Source of the DNA: an uncultured Akkermansia sp.
GTDB taxonomy: Bacteria; Verrucomicrobiota; Verrucomicrobiia; Verrucomicrobiales; Akkermansiaceae
Assembly (NCBI GenBank): GCA_947589295.1
Contig: CANQBZ010000012.1
Location: 1-51,823 of the forward strand
Length of the DNA stretch: 51,823 nt
Direction of reading: 5' to 3'
Positions 1 to 13,665 of this stretch are shown piece by piece. The stretch's first letter is position 1; each line of letters begins with the position of its first letter. A model generated the notes under the pieces. It was not told the DNA's origin. It did not search any database and was given only the letters and a program-made list of their open reading frames with translations. The position numbers and the translations under genes are program-made.

Positions 1-504
1 TTCGATGTCCGCCACGTCACTGTTCGGGTTGCCCAGACTCTCCACGTAGAGCAGCTTCGTGTTCGGACGTATTGCTGTCTCGTAGTTGCCTGGCTCCGCC
101 GCGTCCACAAAGGTGACGTCGATTCCCACCTCCTTGAACAGATGCGCAAAGAGGTTGTAGGTGCCGCCGTAGAGAGTCGTTGAGGAGACGATGTGGTCCC
201 CCACACCCGTGATGTTGCGCACCGCGTAGTCCACCGCCGCCGTGCCCGATGCCACAGCCAACGCTCCTACGCCCCCTTCTAACGCCGCTATTCTCTTCTC
301 CAACACGTCGCTCGTCGGGTTCATCAACCGCGTGTAGATGTTGCCGGGGCGTGCCAACGCAAAGCGTCCCGCCGCCTCCTCACTGTCCTTGAACACGTAC
401 GATGTCGTCGCATAGATGGGTACGGCTCGTGAATCGGTTGCAGGATCCGCCTGCTCCTGTCCTACGTGTATTTGTAGTGTTTCAAATCGGTACTTGTTAC
501 TCAT
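1..504 (-). CDS. metY: O-acetylhomoserine sulfhydrylase (Cys/Met metabolism PLP enzyme), 3' part missing
   Basis: The first 168 codons of a pyridoxal-phosphate enzyme that makes homocysteine from O-acetylhomoserine and sulfide; the rest lies beyond position 1. The visible part begins [16 protein letters not shown] and carries the family's [25 protein letters not shown] and ASGTAAV segments and an [13 protein letters not shown] stretch. The lysine that would hold PLP is outside the window. The ATG at 504 is preceded by a leader of about 45 nt from the promoter at 555-583. Long spacing and the TLQIHVGQ start favour O-acetylhomoserine sulfhydrylase over cystathionine gamma-synthase; the second is a possible alternative name. 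Confidence 0.88.
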   Translation of the reverse strand, partial: MSNKYRFETLQIHVGQEQADPATDSRAVPIYATTSYVFKDSEEAAGRFALARPGNIYTRLMNPTSDVLEKRIAALEGGVGALAVASGTAAVDYAVRNITGVGDHIVSSTTLYGGTYNLFAHLFKEVGIDVTFVDAAEPGNYETAIRPNTKLLYVESLGNPNSDVADIE

Positions 505-554
505 GGTAAAGTTGGATTTTATTTAATTCCTACTATTTCAGCAGGAACATGGGT

Positions 555-583
555 AATTTAGCAAAAAAGGAGAGATATGTCAA
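555..583 (-). promoter_or_regulatory. sigma-70-type promoter of metY
   Basis: On the minus strand TTGACA (578-583), 17 nt, TAAATT (555-560). Transcription would begin near 548, leaving a leader of about 45 nt before the metY ATG. No riboswitch-like fold is evident in that leader. Confidence 0.6.
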
Positions 584-775
584 CATTTTTTGCAAAAAAG
601 TGCAAAAAAAAACGCCGCGGGGCCGACAGGAGGTTTTCGTCGTACAGAGAAAAGCGATGGACACATGAAAAAAGGGAGACTTAGGAGATCGACAACATCG
701 GACTTCCATTCAGGGTATCACGCATGCTTCATGAACCGCACCACCGCCATCCCTCCCCCTCCGCAGCGAACACAA
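584..775. other. intergenic stretch without a visible gene
   Basis: Between the metY promoter and the tRNA-Ala terminator. It has A-runs at 593-610, and the short frames across it have no family features. I see no gene or clear regulatory element. Confidence 0.5.
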
Positions 776-808
776 GAGCCGGATACGTTTTCTCAACATA
801 TCCGGCTC
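776..808 (-). terminator. hairpin after tRNA-Ala(CGC)
   Basis: A perfect 10-bp stem, GAGCCGGATA (776-785) against TATCCGGCTC (799-808), starts 3 nt after the tRNA 3' end on its strand. The T-tract after it is weak (TTGTG), so it could end transcription or mark a processing site. Confidence 0.55.
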
Positions 809-811
809 CGA

Positions 812-884
812 TGGAGCATAGGGGATTCGAACCCCTGACCTGTTGCGTGCGATGCAACCGCTCTACCAACTGAGCTAATGCCCC
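812..884 (-). tRNA. tRNA-Ala(CGC)
   Basis: A 73-nt cloverleaf. Acceptor stem GGGGCAT/ATGCTCC includes the G3:U70 pair that marks alanine tRNAs. The D-stem is GCTC/GAGC, the anticodon stem GTTGC/GCAAC with loop ATCGCAC (anticodon CGC, codon GCG), and the T-arm AGGGG-TTCGAAT-CCCCT. The CCA end is not encoded. Confidence 0.95.
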
Positions 885-898
885 GCTCGACGGCGGGC

Positions 899-927
899 AT
901 TATACGCCAGATAGCTTCCGAGTGCAA
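899..927 (-). promoter_or_regulatory. promoter of tRNA-Ala(CGC)
   Basis: TTGCAC (922-927), 17 nt, consensus TATAAT (899-904) on the minus strand, 14 nt before the mature tRNA 5' end. It lies between the rpsI terminator and the tRNA, so the tRNA is transcribed independently of rplM-rpsI. Confidence 0.8.
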
Positions 928-964
928 GCACGAATATTGGTGGAATTGCAAGAAAATTCGAGTG

Positions 965-997
965 ACAAAAAACCCCGGGTCGGAAAGACTCGGGGTC
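965..997 (-). terminator. rho-independent terminator of rplM-rpsI
   Basis: Stem arms 972-981 and 987-996 (10 bp with one G-U pair, 5-nt loop) are followed on the minus strand by a run of T. It sits about 40 nt past the rpsI stop codon. Confidence 0.85.
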
Positions 998-1034
998 TGG
1001 AGAATTGCTCTGCCAAGCACACTCGGGAGCAAAC

Positions 1035-1439
1035 TTAACGCTTGCTGAATTGGAAACGTTTGCGAGCACCCGGACGGCCAGCCTTCTTGCGTTCCTTCAT
1101 GCGGGAATCGCGGGTGAGCAGCTTCTGCTCACGCAACATGGGACGAAAAGACTCATCAATCATCACCAGCGCGCGTGCAATGGCCAGGCTCATAGCGCCG
1201 GTCTGGCCATGAATCCCACCGCCTTTGGCAACGAGGAGCACATTGTACTTCTTGATGGTGTTGGTCGCGTAGAAAGGTTGGAGGACGACATTCTGCAAAG
1301 CATCGGTGGGCAGGTATTCCTCCATGCTGCGGCGGTTGATGGTAATTTTACCGGTTTTGCCTTCCTCCGTCGGTGTGAGCCAAGCGTGGGCGATGGCTTC
1401 CTTGCGGCGGCCTGTGGCATTGTAGGGTGTAGTAGCCAT
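1035..1439 (-). CDS. rpsI: 30S ribosomal protein S9
   Basis: 134 residues, the usual size. The protein binds 16S rRNA in the head of the small subunit and its basic tail reaches the P-site tRNA. The sequence shows the family's GRRKEAIA start, the GGGIHGQTGA loop and the terminal KKAGRPGARKRFQFSKR ending in SKR. It follows rplM by 12 nt, the standard rplM-rpsI pair, and is closed by the terminator at 965-997. The CCATTACTCACTACC-like region before its ATG has no Shine-Dalgarno motif. Confidence 0.97.
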   Translation of the reverse strand: MATTPYNATGRRKEAIAHAWLTPTEEGKTGKITINRRSMEEYLPTDALQNVVLQPFYATNTIKKYNVLLVAKGGGIHGQTGAMSLAIARALVMIDESFRPMLREQKLLTRDSRMKERKKAGRPGARKRFQFSKR

Positions 1440-1451
1440 GGTAGTGAGTAA

Positions 1452-1883
1452 TCAGGAAAGGGTGACGAGGGTGGGATTCTGGGCGGCATGAGGATGCTGA
1501 TCCCCGGCGTACACCTTGAGTCGCACAGCTTGGGCGCGCCCCTGACGAGTGTGTGGCACCATGCCCAACACAGCGTGCTCCAAGAGGTATGTCGGCTTGG
1601 TGCGGCGAATCTTAGCCGGGGTGAGCACCACCTGATTGCCCACATAGCCCGTGTAGCGCGTGTATATTTTAGCCTGCTCCTTGTTGCCGGTGAGCAGAAC
1701 CTTGTCTGCATTTACAATGACAACGTAGTCCCCGCAATCCGTATGGGGCGTGAAGATAGTCTTATTTTTACCGCGCAAGATATTGGCAGCCTGCACAGCC
1801 ACCTGACCGAGCACCTTATCGGCTGCATCAATCACATACCATCTGCGCTCAATATCCTGAGCTTTGGCAGAGAAGGTTTTCAT
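1452..1883 (-). CDS. rplM: 50S ribosomal protein L13
   Basis: 143 residues, matching the 142 of E. coli L13, an early-assembling large-subunit protein. Motifs include MKTFSAKAQDIERRWYVIDA at the start, GRGKNK-like LRGKNKTIFTPHTDCGDYV, and LLEHAVLGMVPHTRQGR. The ATG at 1883 was chosen because MKTFSAK is the family's normal beginning; the frame stays open upstream to 2039 but that part crosses the promoter at 1945-1973. It is co-transcribed with rpsI. No Shine-Dalgarno sequence precedes the start. Confidence 0.97.
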   Translation of the reverse strand: MKTFSAKAQDIERRWYVIDAADKVLGQVAVQAANILRGKNKTIFTPHTDCGDYVVIVNADKVLLTGNKEQAKIYTRYTGYVGNQVVLTPAKIRRTKPTYLLEHAVLGMVPHTRQGRAQAVRLKVYAGDQHPHAAQNPTLVTLS

Positions 1884-1944
1884 AAATCTAGCTATTTGCA
1901 TTGGACAGACACCCGACAGGATACCCCACCGGGTGCGGGGTGCC

Positions 1945-1973
1945 AAGTTACTCTTATTTTCCCTGTTTGTCAA
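1945..1973 (-). promoter_or_regulatory. promoter of rplM-rpsI
   Basis: TTGACA (1968-1973), 17 nt, TAACTT (1945-1950) on the minus strand. The predicted start near 1938 gives a leader of about 55 nt. It is followed by GC-rich sequence that could fold, but no L13 autoregulatory site can be recognised. Confidence 0.7.
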
Positions 1974-2033
1974 CCGTATTTTTTGAATTCGCGGTTTTTT
2001 TTCAATTTTTCGGCGGGAAGTGGCAGAAAGAGC

Positions 2034-2062
2034 TTGCAAAATAGCCCACCGCGCTCTAAACT
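2034..2062 (+). promoter_or_regulatory. promoter of infA
   Basis: TTGCAA (2034-2039), 17 nt, TAAACT (2057-2062). The start of transcription would be near 2069, about 44 nt before the ATG at 2113. Confidence 0.6.
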
Positions 2063-2112
2063 GGCTCCGCTGCGCGCGACTGCAGCTTGATCACCCATTT
2101 AAGACACAACCT

Positions 2113-2445
2113 ATGCCAACTCCCAACGGACGCAAATCCCCTCCTCAACGCAATAATGGCACATCACGCGCACCGCAAGGTGTCAACCGCCCGGCAGCTG
2201 CCCCGGTGAAGCAAAAGAAGAGCGCCAATGATGGCGAGGGAGAAATTGAGATGGAGGGAGTGGTCTCTGCGGTGTTGGCGGGCACGATGTTCCGCGTGCG
2301 CGTGGCGAGCGGGCACGAGTTCCTGGCTCACATTTCCGGCAAGATGCGCAAGCGTTTCATCCGCTTGGTAGTGGGGGATAAAGTGCGCATTGAGGTGTCG
2401 CCCTACGACATGAGCAAGGCTCGCATCACATTCCGCCTGAACTGA
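2113..2445 (+). CDS. infA: translation initiation factor IF-1 with N-terminal extension
   Basis: IF-1 binds the A site of the 30S subunit during initiation. The C-terminal 75 residues are a typical OB-fold IF-1: EIEMEGVVSAVLAGTMFRV, HISGKMRKRFIRLVVGDKV and SPYDMSKARITFR. From the ATG at 2113 the protein has 110 residues, about 35 more than usual; the extra part is rich in Pro, Asn, Lys and Arg and looks disordered. A GTG at 2206 in the same frame would give a normal 79-residue IF-1, so the true start is uncertain. Neither start has a Shine-Dalgarno motif. Confidence 0.93.
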   Translation: MPTPNGRKSPPQRNNGTSRAPQGVNRPAAAPVKQKKSANDGEGEIEMEGVVSAVLAGTMFRVRVASGHEFLAHISGKMRKRFIRLVVGDKVRIEVSPYDMSKARITFRLN

Positions 2446-2506
2446 GCCCCCCGCACTCCCCTCTGCGAAAGTATGAGCGTGGGGCGCCGGCACGCGCACG
2501 CAGACA

Positions 2507-4642
2507 ATGAGCAAAAGCATCGAGCAAGTACTGCATGACAGCTTTGGCTTTTCGCAGTTGCGACCGGGTCAGGACGCCGTTGTAAGCGCTGTGATGCAGG
2601 GGCGCGATACGCTGGCCATCATGCCCACTGGCGGTGGCAAATCGCTCTGTTACCAGTTGCCGGCTCTCTGCCGCGAGGGGCTCACTGTGGTGGTTTCCCC
2701 GCTCATTGCCCTGATGAAGGACCAAGTGGATGCACTGCAGGCGCGAGGAATAGCCGCGGCGGCGGTCAACTCATCCCTGGGTGCAACGGAATACCGGCAA
2801 GTGTTGCACACGCTGCGGCAGGGAGCCCTGAAAATACTGTACGTGGCGCCGGAACGCTTTGCTCAAACAGGGTTCATGAGTACGCTGGCAGAGCAACAGA
2901 TCACCTTGCTGGCAGTGGATGAAGCGCATTGCCTGAGCCAATGGGGACATGATTTCCGCCCGGATTATCTGCGCCTAGGTCGCGTCCGCGATCTGCTTGG
3001 GAGTCCGCCCATTGTGGCGCTCACCGCAACTGCTACGGATGCGGTGCGAGCGGACATCATTGAGGCGCTGCGTCTGCAGGACCCCGCCGTCATCATTAGT
3101 GGGTTCGGCCGCGCGAATCTGCATTTTGCAATCTCGCCCTGCGAGGGGAAGCGCGAGAAGCTGGCGCGCATTGGGCGCACGGTTGAGCAGTGGAAAAAGG
3201 GTATCATATACTGCTCTACGCGCAAGAATGTGATGAACGTCTTTGAGCAACTGAGCGCTAGGCACGTGAAAGCCGTGGCTTACCACGCCGGCATGACTGA
3301 CGAGGAGAGAGAATTCTCGCAGAATGCCTTTATCACCGGGCAAGCGGATGTGGTGGTGGCTACGAATGCCTTTGGCATGGGCATCGATCGGCCTGACGTA
3401 CGTTTTGTCATCCATTTCGAGATACCCGGGAGCGTGGAAGCCTATTACCAAGAGGCCGGGCGCGCCGGACGCGATGGTGAGCCTGCCTACTGCGAGTTGC
3501 TCTTTAATCATGCCGACCTGAAGACGCAGGAGTTCTTTTTTGAAGGGAGTAACCCCAGTATCAGCCTCATCCGCTCGCTCTACAATCTGCTCGTGCTGCG
3601 CAGCGATTCCCAAACGGGTGAGTTAGAGATGTCCGTGGACGATATGGCGAAGCAACTCGGGAACGATGTGAATCCCATGGCTGTGGGTTCGGCGCTCTCA
3701 GTGCTGATGCACGCTAATGCCCTCACGCGCACGGATGTGCCGGGCAAGAATATAAAATGCACGCGACTCACGAATCCGGAAGCCCCTTTCAACAGCTTGG
3801 ACATCGACCGCGAACGCCTCGAAGAAAAAGCCCGCCGCGATCACAAAAAAATCGAGGCCATGGTCCGCTATGCTTACAGCTCTGGCTGCCGTCAAAAATG
3901 GATCCTGGATTACTTTGGCGAAACAGATAGTCAGCCTTGCGGTTGCTGCGATGTCTGCCTTGCTCAACCGGCGGAAGACATGCGACAACTTACCGGAGAG
4001 GCGGCAGAAACCGTGCGCAAAGCTCTTTCTGGCGTGGCGCGCGCATGCGGCAAAAACGCGGATGGTTCATGGCGAGCCATTTACGGGCGCAGTAAAATTA
4101 TGGCCATGCTGCGAGGAGCAAAATCCGCCCTGCTCAACGGCCACCTGATGGGGCTTTCCACTTATGGACTGCTTTCCCACTTCACAGATGCCCGCATGCG
4201 TGCTCTTTTCCGCGCTATGCAGGATGCTGGGCTGCTGGAAAGCACCGGTGGAGAACTCCCTTTGCTCTCGCTTTCTGTTCTTGGTGAACGAGTAATGCGT
4301 GGGAAAGCCCCCGTAAGCATTGCCTCCGCCGGGTGGCTTGACGAAACGCCCCCTTCCCGCACGGCGCAGCCCGCAAACCGCACTCGCCGGATTCTGCAAA
4401 CACTCCAGTCTGTCCGCGAGGACCGCGCACTCTACGCAAAACTCACATCTCTGCGCGCTGAGCTTGCCATGGAATATCACGTGCCGCCCTACCGTATTCT
4501 CTCCAATGCAACTTTGCACGCTCTGTCCACCATACGACCCACCACCGAGGCGGGAGCAATGCGCATCAAAGGCATTGGGGAATGGACGCGCCTGCACACT
4601 CTCCCCGCTATTTTGGAGGTGATACAGGACCACATCGAGTAG
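2507..4642 (+). CDS. recQ: ATP-dependent DNA helicase RecQ
   Basis: 711 residues. A 3'-5' superfamily 2 helicase that unwinds recombination and stalled-fork intermediates. Walker A MPTGGGKSLCY is at residues 39-49, the DEAH box at 138-141, and the AGRAGRDG motif VI follows in the second RecA-like domain. A zinc-binding part carries four cysteines (SSGCRQKW, then QPCGCCDVC), then a winged-helix RQC region and a C-terminal HRDC domain ending near residue 705. It starts 61 nt after infA on the same strand; no separate promoter or Shine-Dalgarno sequence is evident. Confidence 0.96.
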   Translation: MSKSIEQVLHDSFGFSQLRPGQDAVVSAVMQGRDTLAIMPTGGGKSLCYQLPALCREGLTVVVSPLIALMKDQVDALQARGIAAAAVNSSLGATEYRQVLHTLRQGALKILYVAPERFAQTGFMSTLAEQQITLLAVDEAHCLSQWGHDFRPDYLRLGRVRDLLGSPPIVALTATATDAVRADIIEALRLQDPAVIISGFGRANLHFAISPCEGKREKLARIGRTVEQWKKGIIYCSTRKNVMNVFEQLSARHVKAVAYHAGMTDEEREFSQNAFITGQADVVVATNAFGMGIDRPDVRFVIHFEIPGSVEAYYQEAGRAGRDGEPAYCELLFNHADLKTQEFFFEGSNPSISLIRSLYNLLVLRSDSQTGELEMSVDDMAKQLGNDVNPMAVGSALSVLMHANALTRTDVPGKNIKCTRLTNPEAPFNSLDIDRERLEEKARRDHKKIEAMVRYAYSSGCRQKWILDYFGETDSQPCGCCDVCLAQPAEDMRQLTGEAAETVRKALSGVARACGKNADGSWRAIYGRSKIMAMLRGAKSALLNGHLMGLSTYGLLSHFTDARMRALFRAMQDAGLLESTGGELPLLSLSVLGERVMRGKAPVSIASAGWLDETPPSRTAQPANRTRRILQTLQSVREDRALYAKLTSLRAELAMEYHVPPYRILSNATLHALSTIRPTTEAGAMRIKGIGEWTRLHTLPAILEVIQDHIE

Positions 4643-4758
4643 CCCCGCTCAGGATCGGACGCGAGGAACCCGTCCTCATGAAACGAGCCGCCAAGAGGTC
4701 TGGAAAGGGAGGAAGCAGCAAAGCACCCGTTTTGAACAGCTGTACGTAGAGCGGGCTG

Positions 4759-6861
4759 TCACGGGGCCTGATGGGCAGGAGTCGGCGAGTCTTTCAGAAG
4801 CGCCGCTCGCAGACTCGGCAGCAGCTTCTGCATCATGATGATGGACCCATAAGTGCTCAGGTGATTGCCGTCCCGCATCAGGCACTTTCCATTGCTCACG
4901 CACGGGAAGCCTCCTTCGTCCGGTCGCAGTGTGCTGAGCGGCTCAATGATGGTTTCACATAGCCCTTCGTCACGGAGCTGGTAAAGGACCTTGAACACGT
5001 AATCGTTGTAAGCAAGGTAAACTTCCCGCGAACAGTTCATTGCTGTCTCAGTGAGTGCTGGATCATTGCGCCACGCGAGGACTTTATTGAACAGCAAGGC
5101 GCTGCCGAATTCGGGAGTAGGACCAATGAGAATGACTTTCTTGCCCATGTCTCGCAACACGGTGAGGTATTCGCGCAGAGCCTTGGTAATGCGCTCTCTG
5201 CTTTGAATTTCATCAGGCGTATATCTCCGGTTCCGAAGATAAGGAACATCGACGACAGTAGGCATCGCGTGAAGCTCTTTGTCACCCCAGTGATACCCAT
5301 CCCAGCGGAGAATCCATCTCTGGGCGATGATGACGTGAGTGAGATGAGGATTAGCACGCAGCCACTCAAAGGTAGCCCGTCTGGTGCCCGGGTTTGTATC
5401 GTACTGACGGAGAGTGATGCCACAGAAGGGAACCGTGTAGGGCTTGAAATACACGCCGGAGAGTTTTGCCTCGCGCATCGCTTGATCCAGACCTGCATAC
5501 GAATGCTCGCCATGGCTATCGCCCATCAGCACAAAGAAGGGAGGCTTGGACTTGTCCCCTATGTGCGACAGGGAGAGGGGCACGCCGTTTTTGTCAGATG
5601 GAGACGAGCTGCCATCATCAGGAGATTGCGTAGGATTCCAGCGCTTCGTGGTAGTCGGATCATCGAAAGATTGTTTCTCGTTGTAGGGGAGATTGCTCGT
5701 ACCCTCCTCAATATGGAGAGTAGCTTTCACCCAATCGCTGAAACCGTCACTCTTTCGTCCTTGTCGGCATATCAAAAGCGTACCGCCCCAGAGCAGCAGA
5801 ACGGACCAGAATGCCGGTTTCCGGGTCTCTACAAGGAACCAGAAACCCCAGGCAAGCGCAATGCTCAGCACAAAGGCCGTGAGTTGATAAGGCCAACTAA
5901 AGGAACCTAATGACCACAGACGCAGGGAAACGATCACGGGCATGTGAACCAAGTAGAGCGAGAAAGAAATGACGCCGAGCCATGTGAGAACGCGGTTTGA
6001 AAGGACGCGATCGAGCGAACATAAGGGCACGTAGCGAATCACAAGCAGCGTGCCGATGATGCACAACAATTTGCCTATTTCGTCCGGGCAGCCTGGGAGT
6101 AGCCCGAGCGCCGGAAGTAGAATGAATGCGCAACCTACGAGGCTGTACAGACAGATTCGGCGAGGAGAACTGCCGGAGGGAGCTGCCAGGCACGCGAGCC
6201 ATCCGCCTGCCATGACCTCCCAGATTCTCGGGAAAGTGAAATAATAGGAAAACGGAGTCTGCTGCTCCCAAACCGGGAGTCCCAACTCCTCCAGAGCATT
6301 GTGCGCCAAGAAGCTGAAATCAAGTGCAAAAGAAGCAAATGCCGCCAAACCAAGCACCACGCCAAGCCAGCGACGTGGAAGACGCTGCAGAACAACATTG
6401 CCCACGGCAAACAAGAGGTATACTTGGAAAATCACGGAGAGATACCACATGTGCAGCAGAGGCATGTAGGAGGAATCGGGGGCGAAATAATCCCCAAGTC
6501 GATTGGCCAAAAAAGTGTTCGCTCGAAAAAAACATGCGCGGTACCCCACGTTGCAGGCCAAGTCCTCCTGCTCATTGCTAAATAGGAAAAAGCCGATGAG
6601 AACGGCCAAGAGAATGGCGGCCAGCATGGGAAACACAATGCGCTGGACGCGTCTCAGAACGAAAGAGAAGGTCTCAGAAAATCGCCAGGGGGGGGTACAT
6701 AAACGTTTCATCATAAGCAAGTAACCACTTATGACTAGGAAAATGTCCACTCCGAGGTACCCATGCGCCCACATATTGCCATCCATATGGAACAGGACAA
6801 TCAAAATGATCGCCAAACCACGAAGCCCGTCAATATGCAACAAATGTTTTTCTTTCTGCAT
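4759..6861 (-). CDS. membrane O-acyltransferase (acyltransferase 3 family) with C-terminal SGNH domain
   Basis: 700 residues from the ATG at 6861. The N-terminal half is an acyltransferase-3 membrane domain: the LHIDGLRGLAIILIVLFH start holds the conserved Arg14 and His25, followed by about ten hydrophobic segments to about residue 370. The C-terminal half is an SGNH hydrolase-type domain, with GDSH at 447-450 (Ser449) and DGNHLS near the end (Asp664, His667). Fused proteins of this OafA-like layout O-acetylate cell-surface sugars: the membrane part moves the acyl group and the SGNH part transfers it outside. The substrate cannot be read from sequence. A GTG nine bases upstream overlaps the TATAGT box, which favours the ATG. 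Confidence 0.9.
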   Translation of the reverse strand: MQKEKHLLHIDGLRGLAIILIVLFHMDGNMWAHGYLGVDIFLVISGYLLMMKRLCTPPWRFSETFSFVLRRVQRIVFPMLAAILLAVLIGFFLFSNEQEDLACNVGYRACFFRANTFLANRLGDYFAPDSSYMPLLHMWYLSVIFQVYLLFAVGNVVLQRLPRRWLGVVLGLAAFASFALDFSFLAHNALEELGLPVWEQQTPFSYYFTFPRIWEVMAGGWLACLAAPSGSSPRRICLYSLVGCAFILLPALGLLPGCPDEIGKLLCIIGTLLVIRYVPLCSLDRVLSNRVLTWLGVISFSLYLVHMPVIVSLRLWSLGSFSWPYQLTAFVLSIALAWGFWFLVETRKPAFWSVLLLWGGTLLICRQGRKSDGFSDWVKATLHIEEGTSNLPYNEKQSFDDPTTTKRWNPTQSPDDGSSSPSDKNGVPLSLSHIGDKSKPPFFVLMGDSHGEHSYAGLDQAMREAKLSGVYFKPYTVPFCGITLRQYDTNPGTRRATFEWLRANPHLTHVIIAQRWILRWDGYHWGDKELHAMPTVVDVPYLRNRRYTPDEIQSRERITKALREYLTVLRDMGKKVILIGPTPEFGSALLFNKVLAWRNDPALTETAMNCSREVYLAYNDYVFKVLYQLRDEGLCETIIEPLSTLRPDEGGFPCVSNGKCLMRDGNHLSTYGSIIMMQKLLPSLRAALLKDSPTPAHQAP

Positions 6862-6868
6862 CTTTTGC

Positions 6869-6874
6869 ACTATA
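6869..6874 (-). promoter_or_regulatory. -10 box just before the acyltransferase start
   Basis: TATAGT on the minus strand, 7 nt before the ATG at 6861. No good -35 hexamer is seen at 16-18 nt, so the call rests on the -10 and on the same spacing at other genes in the window. Confidence 0.45.
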
Positions 6875-6953
6875 CGTTAGAGAGAACGGCAGTATTGCTA
6901 CCATGCCATGACAAAAAAGTCAAGTCAAATGTTACCGAACAATATCCCGACTA

Positions 6954-6972
6954 CACATCCGTCCCAAGAAAA
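6954..6972. repeat. 19-nt dispersed repeat, copy 1
   Basis: CACATCCGTCCCAAGAAAA is identical to positions 42491-42509. Here it lies about 93 nt upstream of the minus-strand acyltransferase; the other copy lies about 68 nt upstream of the minus-strand prfB. Both therefore have the same orientation relative to the downstream gene. Confidence 0.7.
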
Positions 6973-7082
6973 TTATGAGGGAGGGTAGGAAAAGACAAAA
7001 AAAAGGAAGGTTGATTTGTTTCCTCAGAAAGGGGTATTCTGAGGGTGCAACAAAAAAAACCTCCATGCCTCAATTTTTTGAC

Positions 7083-7111
7083 TTGCCAAGTTTACCGTTT
7101 ACCATTACAAT
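7083..7111 (+). promoter_or_regulatory. promoter of tRNA-Ala(GGC)
   Basis: TTGCCA (7083-7088), 17 nt, TACAAT (7106-7111), 18 nt before the tRNA. An overlapping TTGACT at 7078-7083 could pair with TACCAT at 7100-7105. Confidence 0.65.
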
Positions 7112-7129
7112 TCCCCCGTCCGTTAGTTC

Positions 7130-7202
7130 GGGGTATTAGCTCAGCTGGTAGAGCGCCTCAATGGCATTGAGGAGGTCAGCGGTTCGAGCCCGCTATGCTC
7201 CA
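7130..7202 (+). tRNA. tRNA-Ala(GGC)
   Basis: A 73-nt cloverleaf: acceptor GGGGTAT/ATGCTCC with the alanine G3:U70 pair, D-stem GCTC/GAGC, anticodon stem CCTCA/TGAGG with loop ATGGCAT (anticodon GGC, codon GCC), T-arm AGCGG-TTCGAGC-CCGCT. Together with the CGC tRNA at 812-884 it is one of two alanine isoacceptors in the window. Confidence 0.96.
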
Positions 7203-7212
7203 GGGCAAAATT

Positions 7213-7248
7213 CGAGGCTTGTCGGTAAAACGGCGAGCCTCGTTTTTT
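7213..7248 (+). terminator. rho-independent terminator of tRNA-Ala(GGC)
   Basis: A 12-bp stem, 7213-7224 against 7231-7242, with loop GTAAAA and then six T. It begins 10 nt after the tRNA. Confidence 0.9.
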
Positions 7249-7403
7249 ATTGATTTTATGCGGGTTGGCTACCTCATGGAATAAAATCAGAAAGGTCAAC
7301 CAAAAATCTGCTTAATGCGCATATTATCAATCAATCGTCATTCGTCAAGCGTAAATGGCAAGCGCATGTTCTCGCGTTTGCCGTGGCGCCCAGGTTCTTG
7401 TAC

Positions 7404-7431
7404 TTGCAAAAAGAAAAAAATCGGGTAGAAT
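7404..7431 (+). promoter_or_regulatory. promoter of parC
   Basis: TTGCAA (7404-7409), 16 nt, TAGAAT (7426-7431). Transcription would start near 7438, about 13 nt before the parC ATG, a very short leader. Confidence 0.6.
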
Positions 7432-7451
7432 GATCCGACGAAAGATAACGT

Positions 7452-12951
<5,500 letters not shown>

Positions 12952-12974
<23 letters not shown>

Positions 12975-13623
12975 GGTCCTGTTTCCGCTGAGCCGTTGCT
13001 CTGGCGACTATGCGGGCTTCCCTCAACTTGTGCAAACGATAGGCAGACACAAGAACGGCTATGCCCACGGCAAGAATGATGCCTCCACCGAGGGTCGGCG
13101 CCAAACTATAGCAAGACGGGATACTCACCACAGCCCCAAACACACATGCACAAGCTATCAGAAGATACGTCAGACTGTCATAATACGCGCCGTACCACAA
13201 CAAACTCAGCCCATAACCCAACGCAAAAAATGGACCGAGCAGTTTTAGCCAAAGCTGCGGCAGGTATAGTGCAAATGGTAAAACCAACGCGCTCATCAGT
13301 AGCAGGACCACAAAAGGCATCTTGAGAATCGGCTGGTGCAGACGGTTCGCCCGCCGGACATGCACCACCGCAACCACCAGCGGTACCGTCACCAGCAGGC
13401 TCAGGCCAAGCCCCCGCAGCCCTTCCGCATCTCCCCACGCATAAAATTCGTAAAACCCGCCTACCACGAGTAATAGCAGGCCCGTGGCCCACAGAGCACC
13501 GAGTAGACTCACAGGTATCCCCTGCACTTGATCCACTGACCCCGCGTTAGCAACGATCTCCTGCTGCTCAAAGCGCACGGGCATTGTCTGCTTCTCTTCT
13601 CGGGGGGCCGTCTCGTTTTTCAT
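12952..13623 (-). CDS. uncharacterised membrane protein
   Basis: 223 residues, not recognised. A charged N-terminus of about 35 residues is followed by about six hydrophobic segments (for example VSLLGALWATGLLLLVVGGF and LGLSLLVTVPLVVAVVHV) and a basic cytoplasmic tail rich in Arg and Lys. It begins 42 nt after the lipoprotein gene at 13666-14067 and so may be the last gene of that envelope cluster. No Shine-Dalgarno sequence is seen before the ATG at 13623. Confidence 0.75.
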
Positions 13624-13665
13624 GAATCTATTGTTCTCAGGTCGTACGGAGAAAGGGGAATACCA

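Noticed and set aside
1884..1945. Attenuator-like alternative hairpins in the rplM leader
   Set aside because: One arm at 1937-1941 straddles the predicted transcription start, so the competing stem would not be fully in the RNA.
5203..5910. Open plus-strand frame of 235 codons opposite the acyltransferase
   Set aside because: The minus-strand gene is intact with membrane helices and GDSH; the plus frame has no features.
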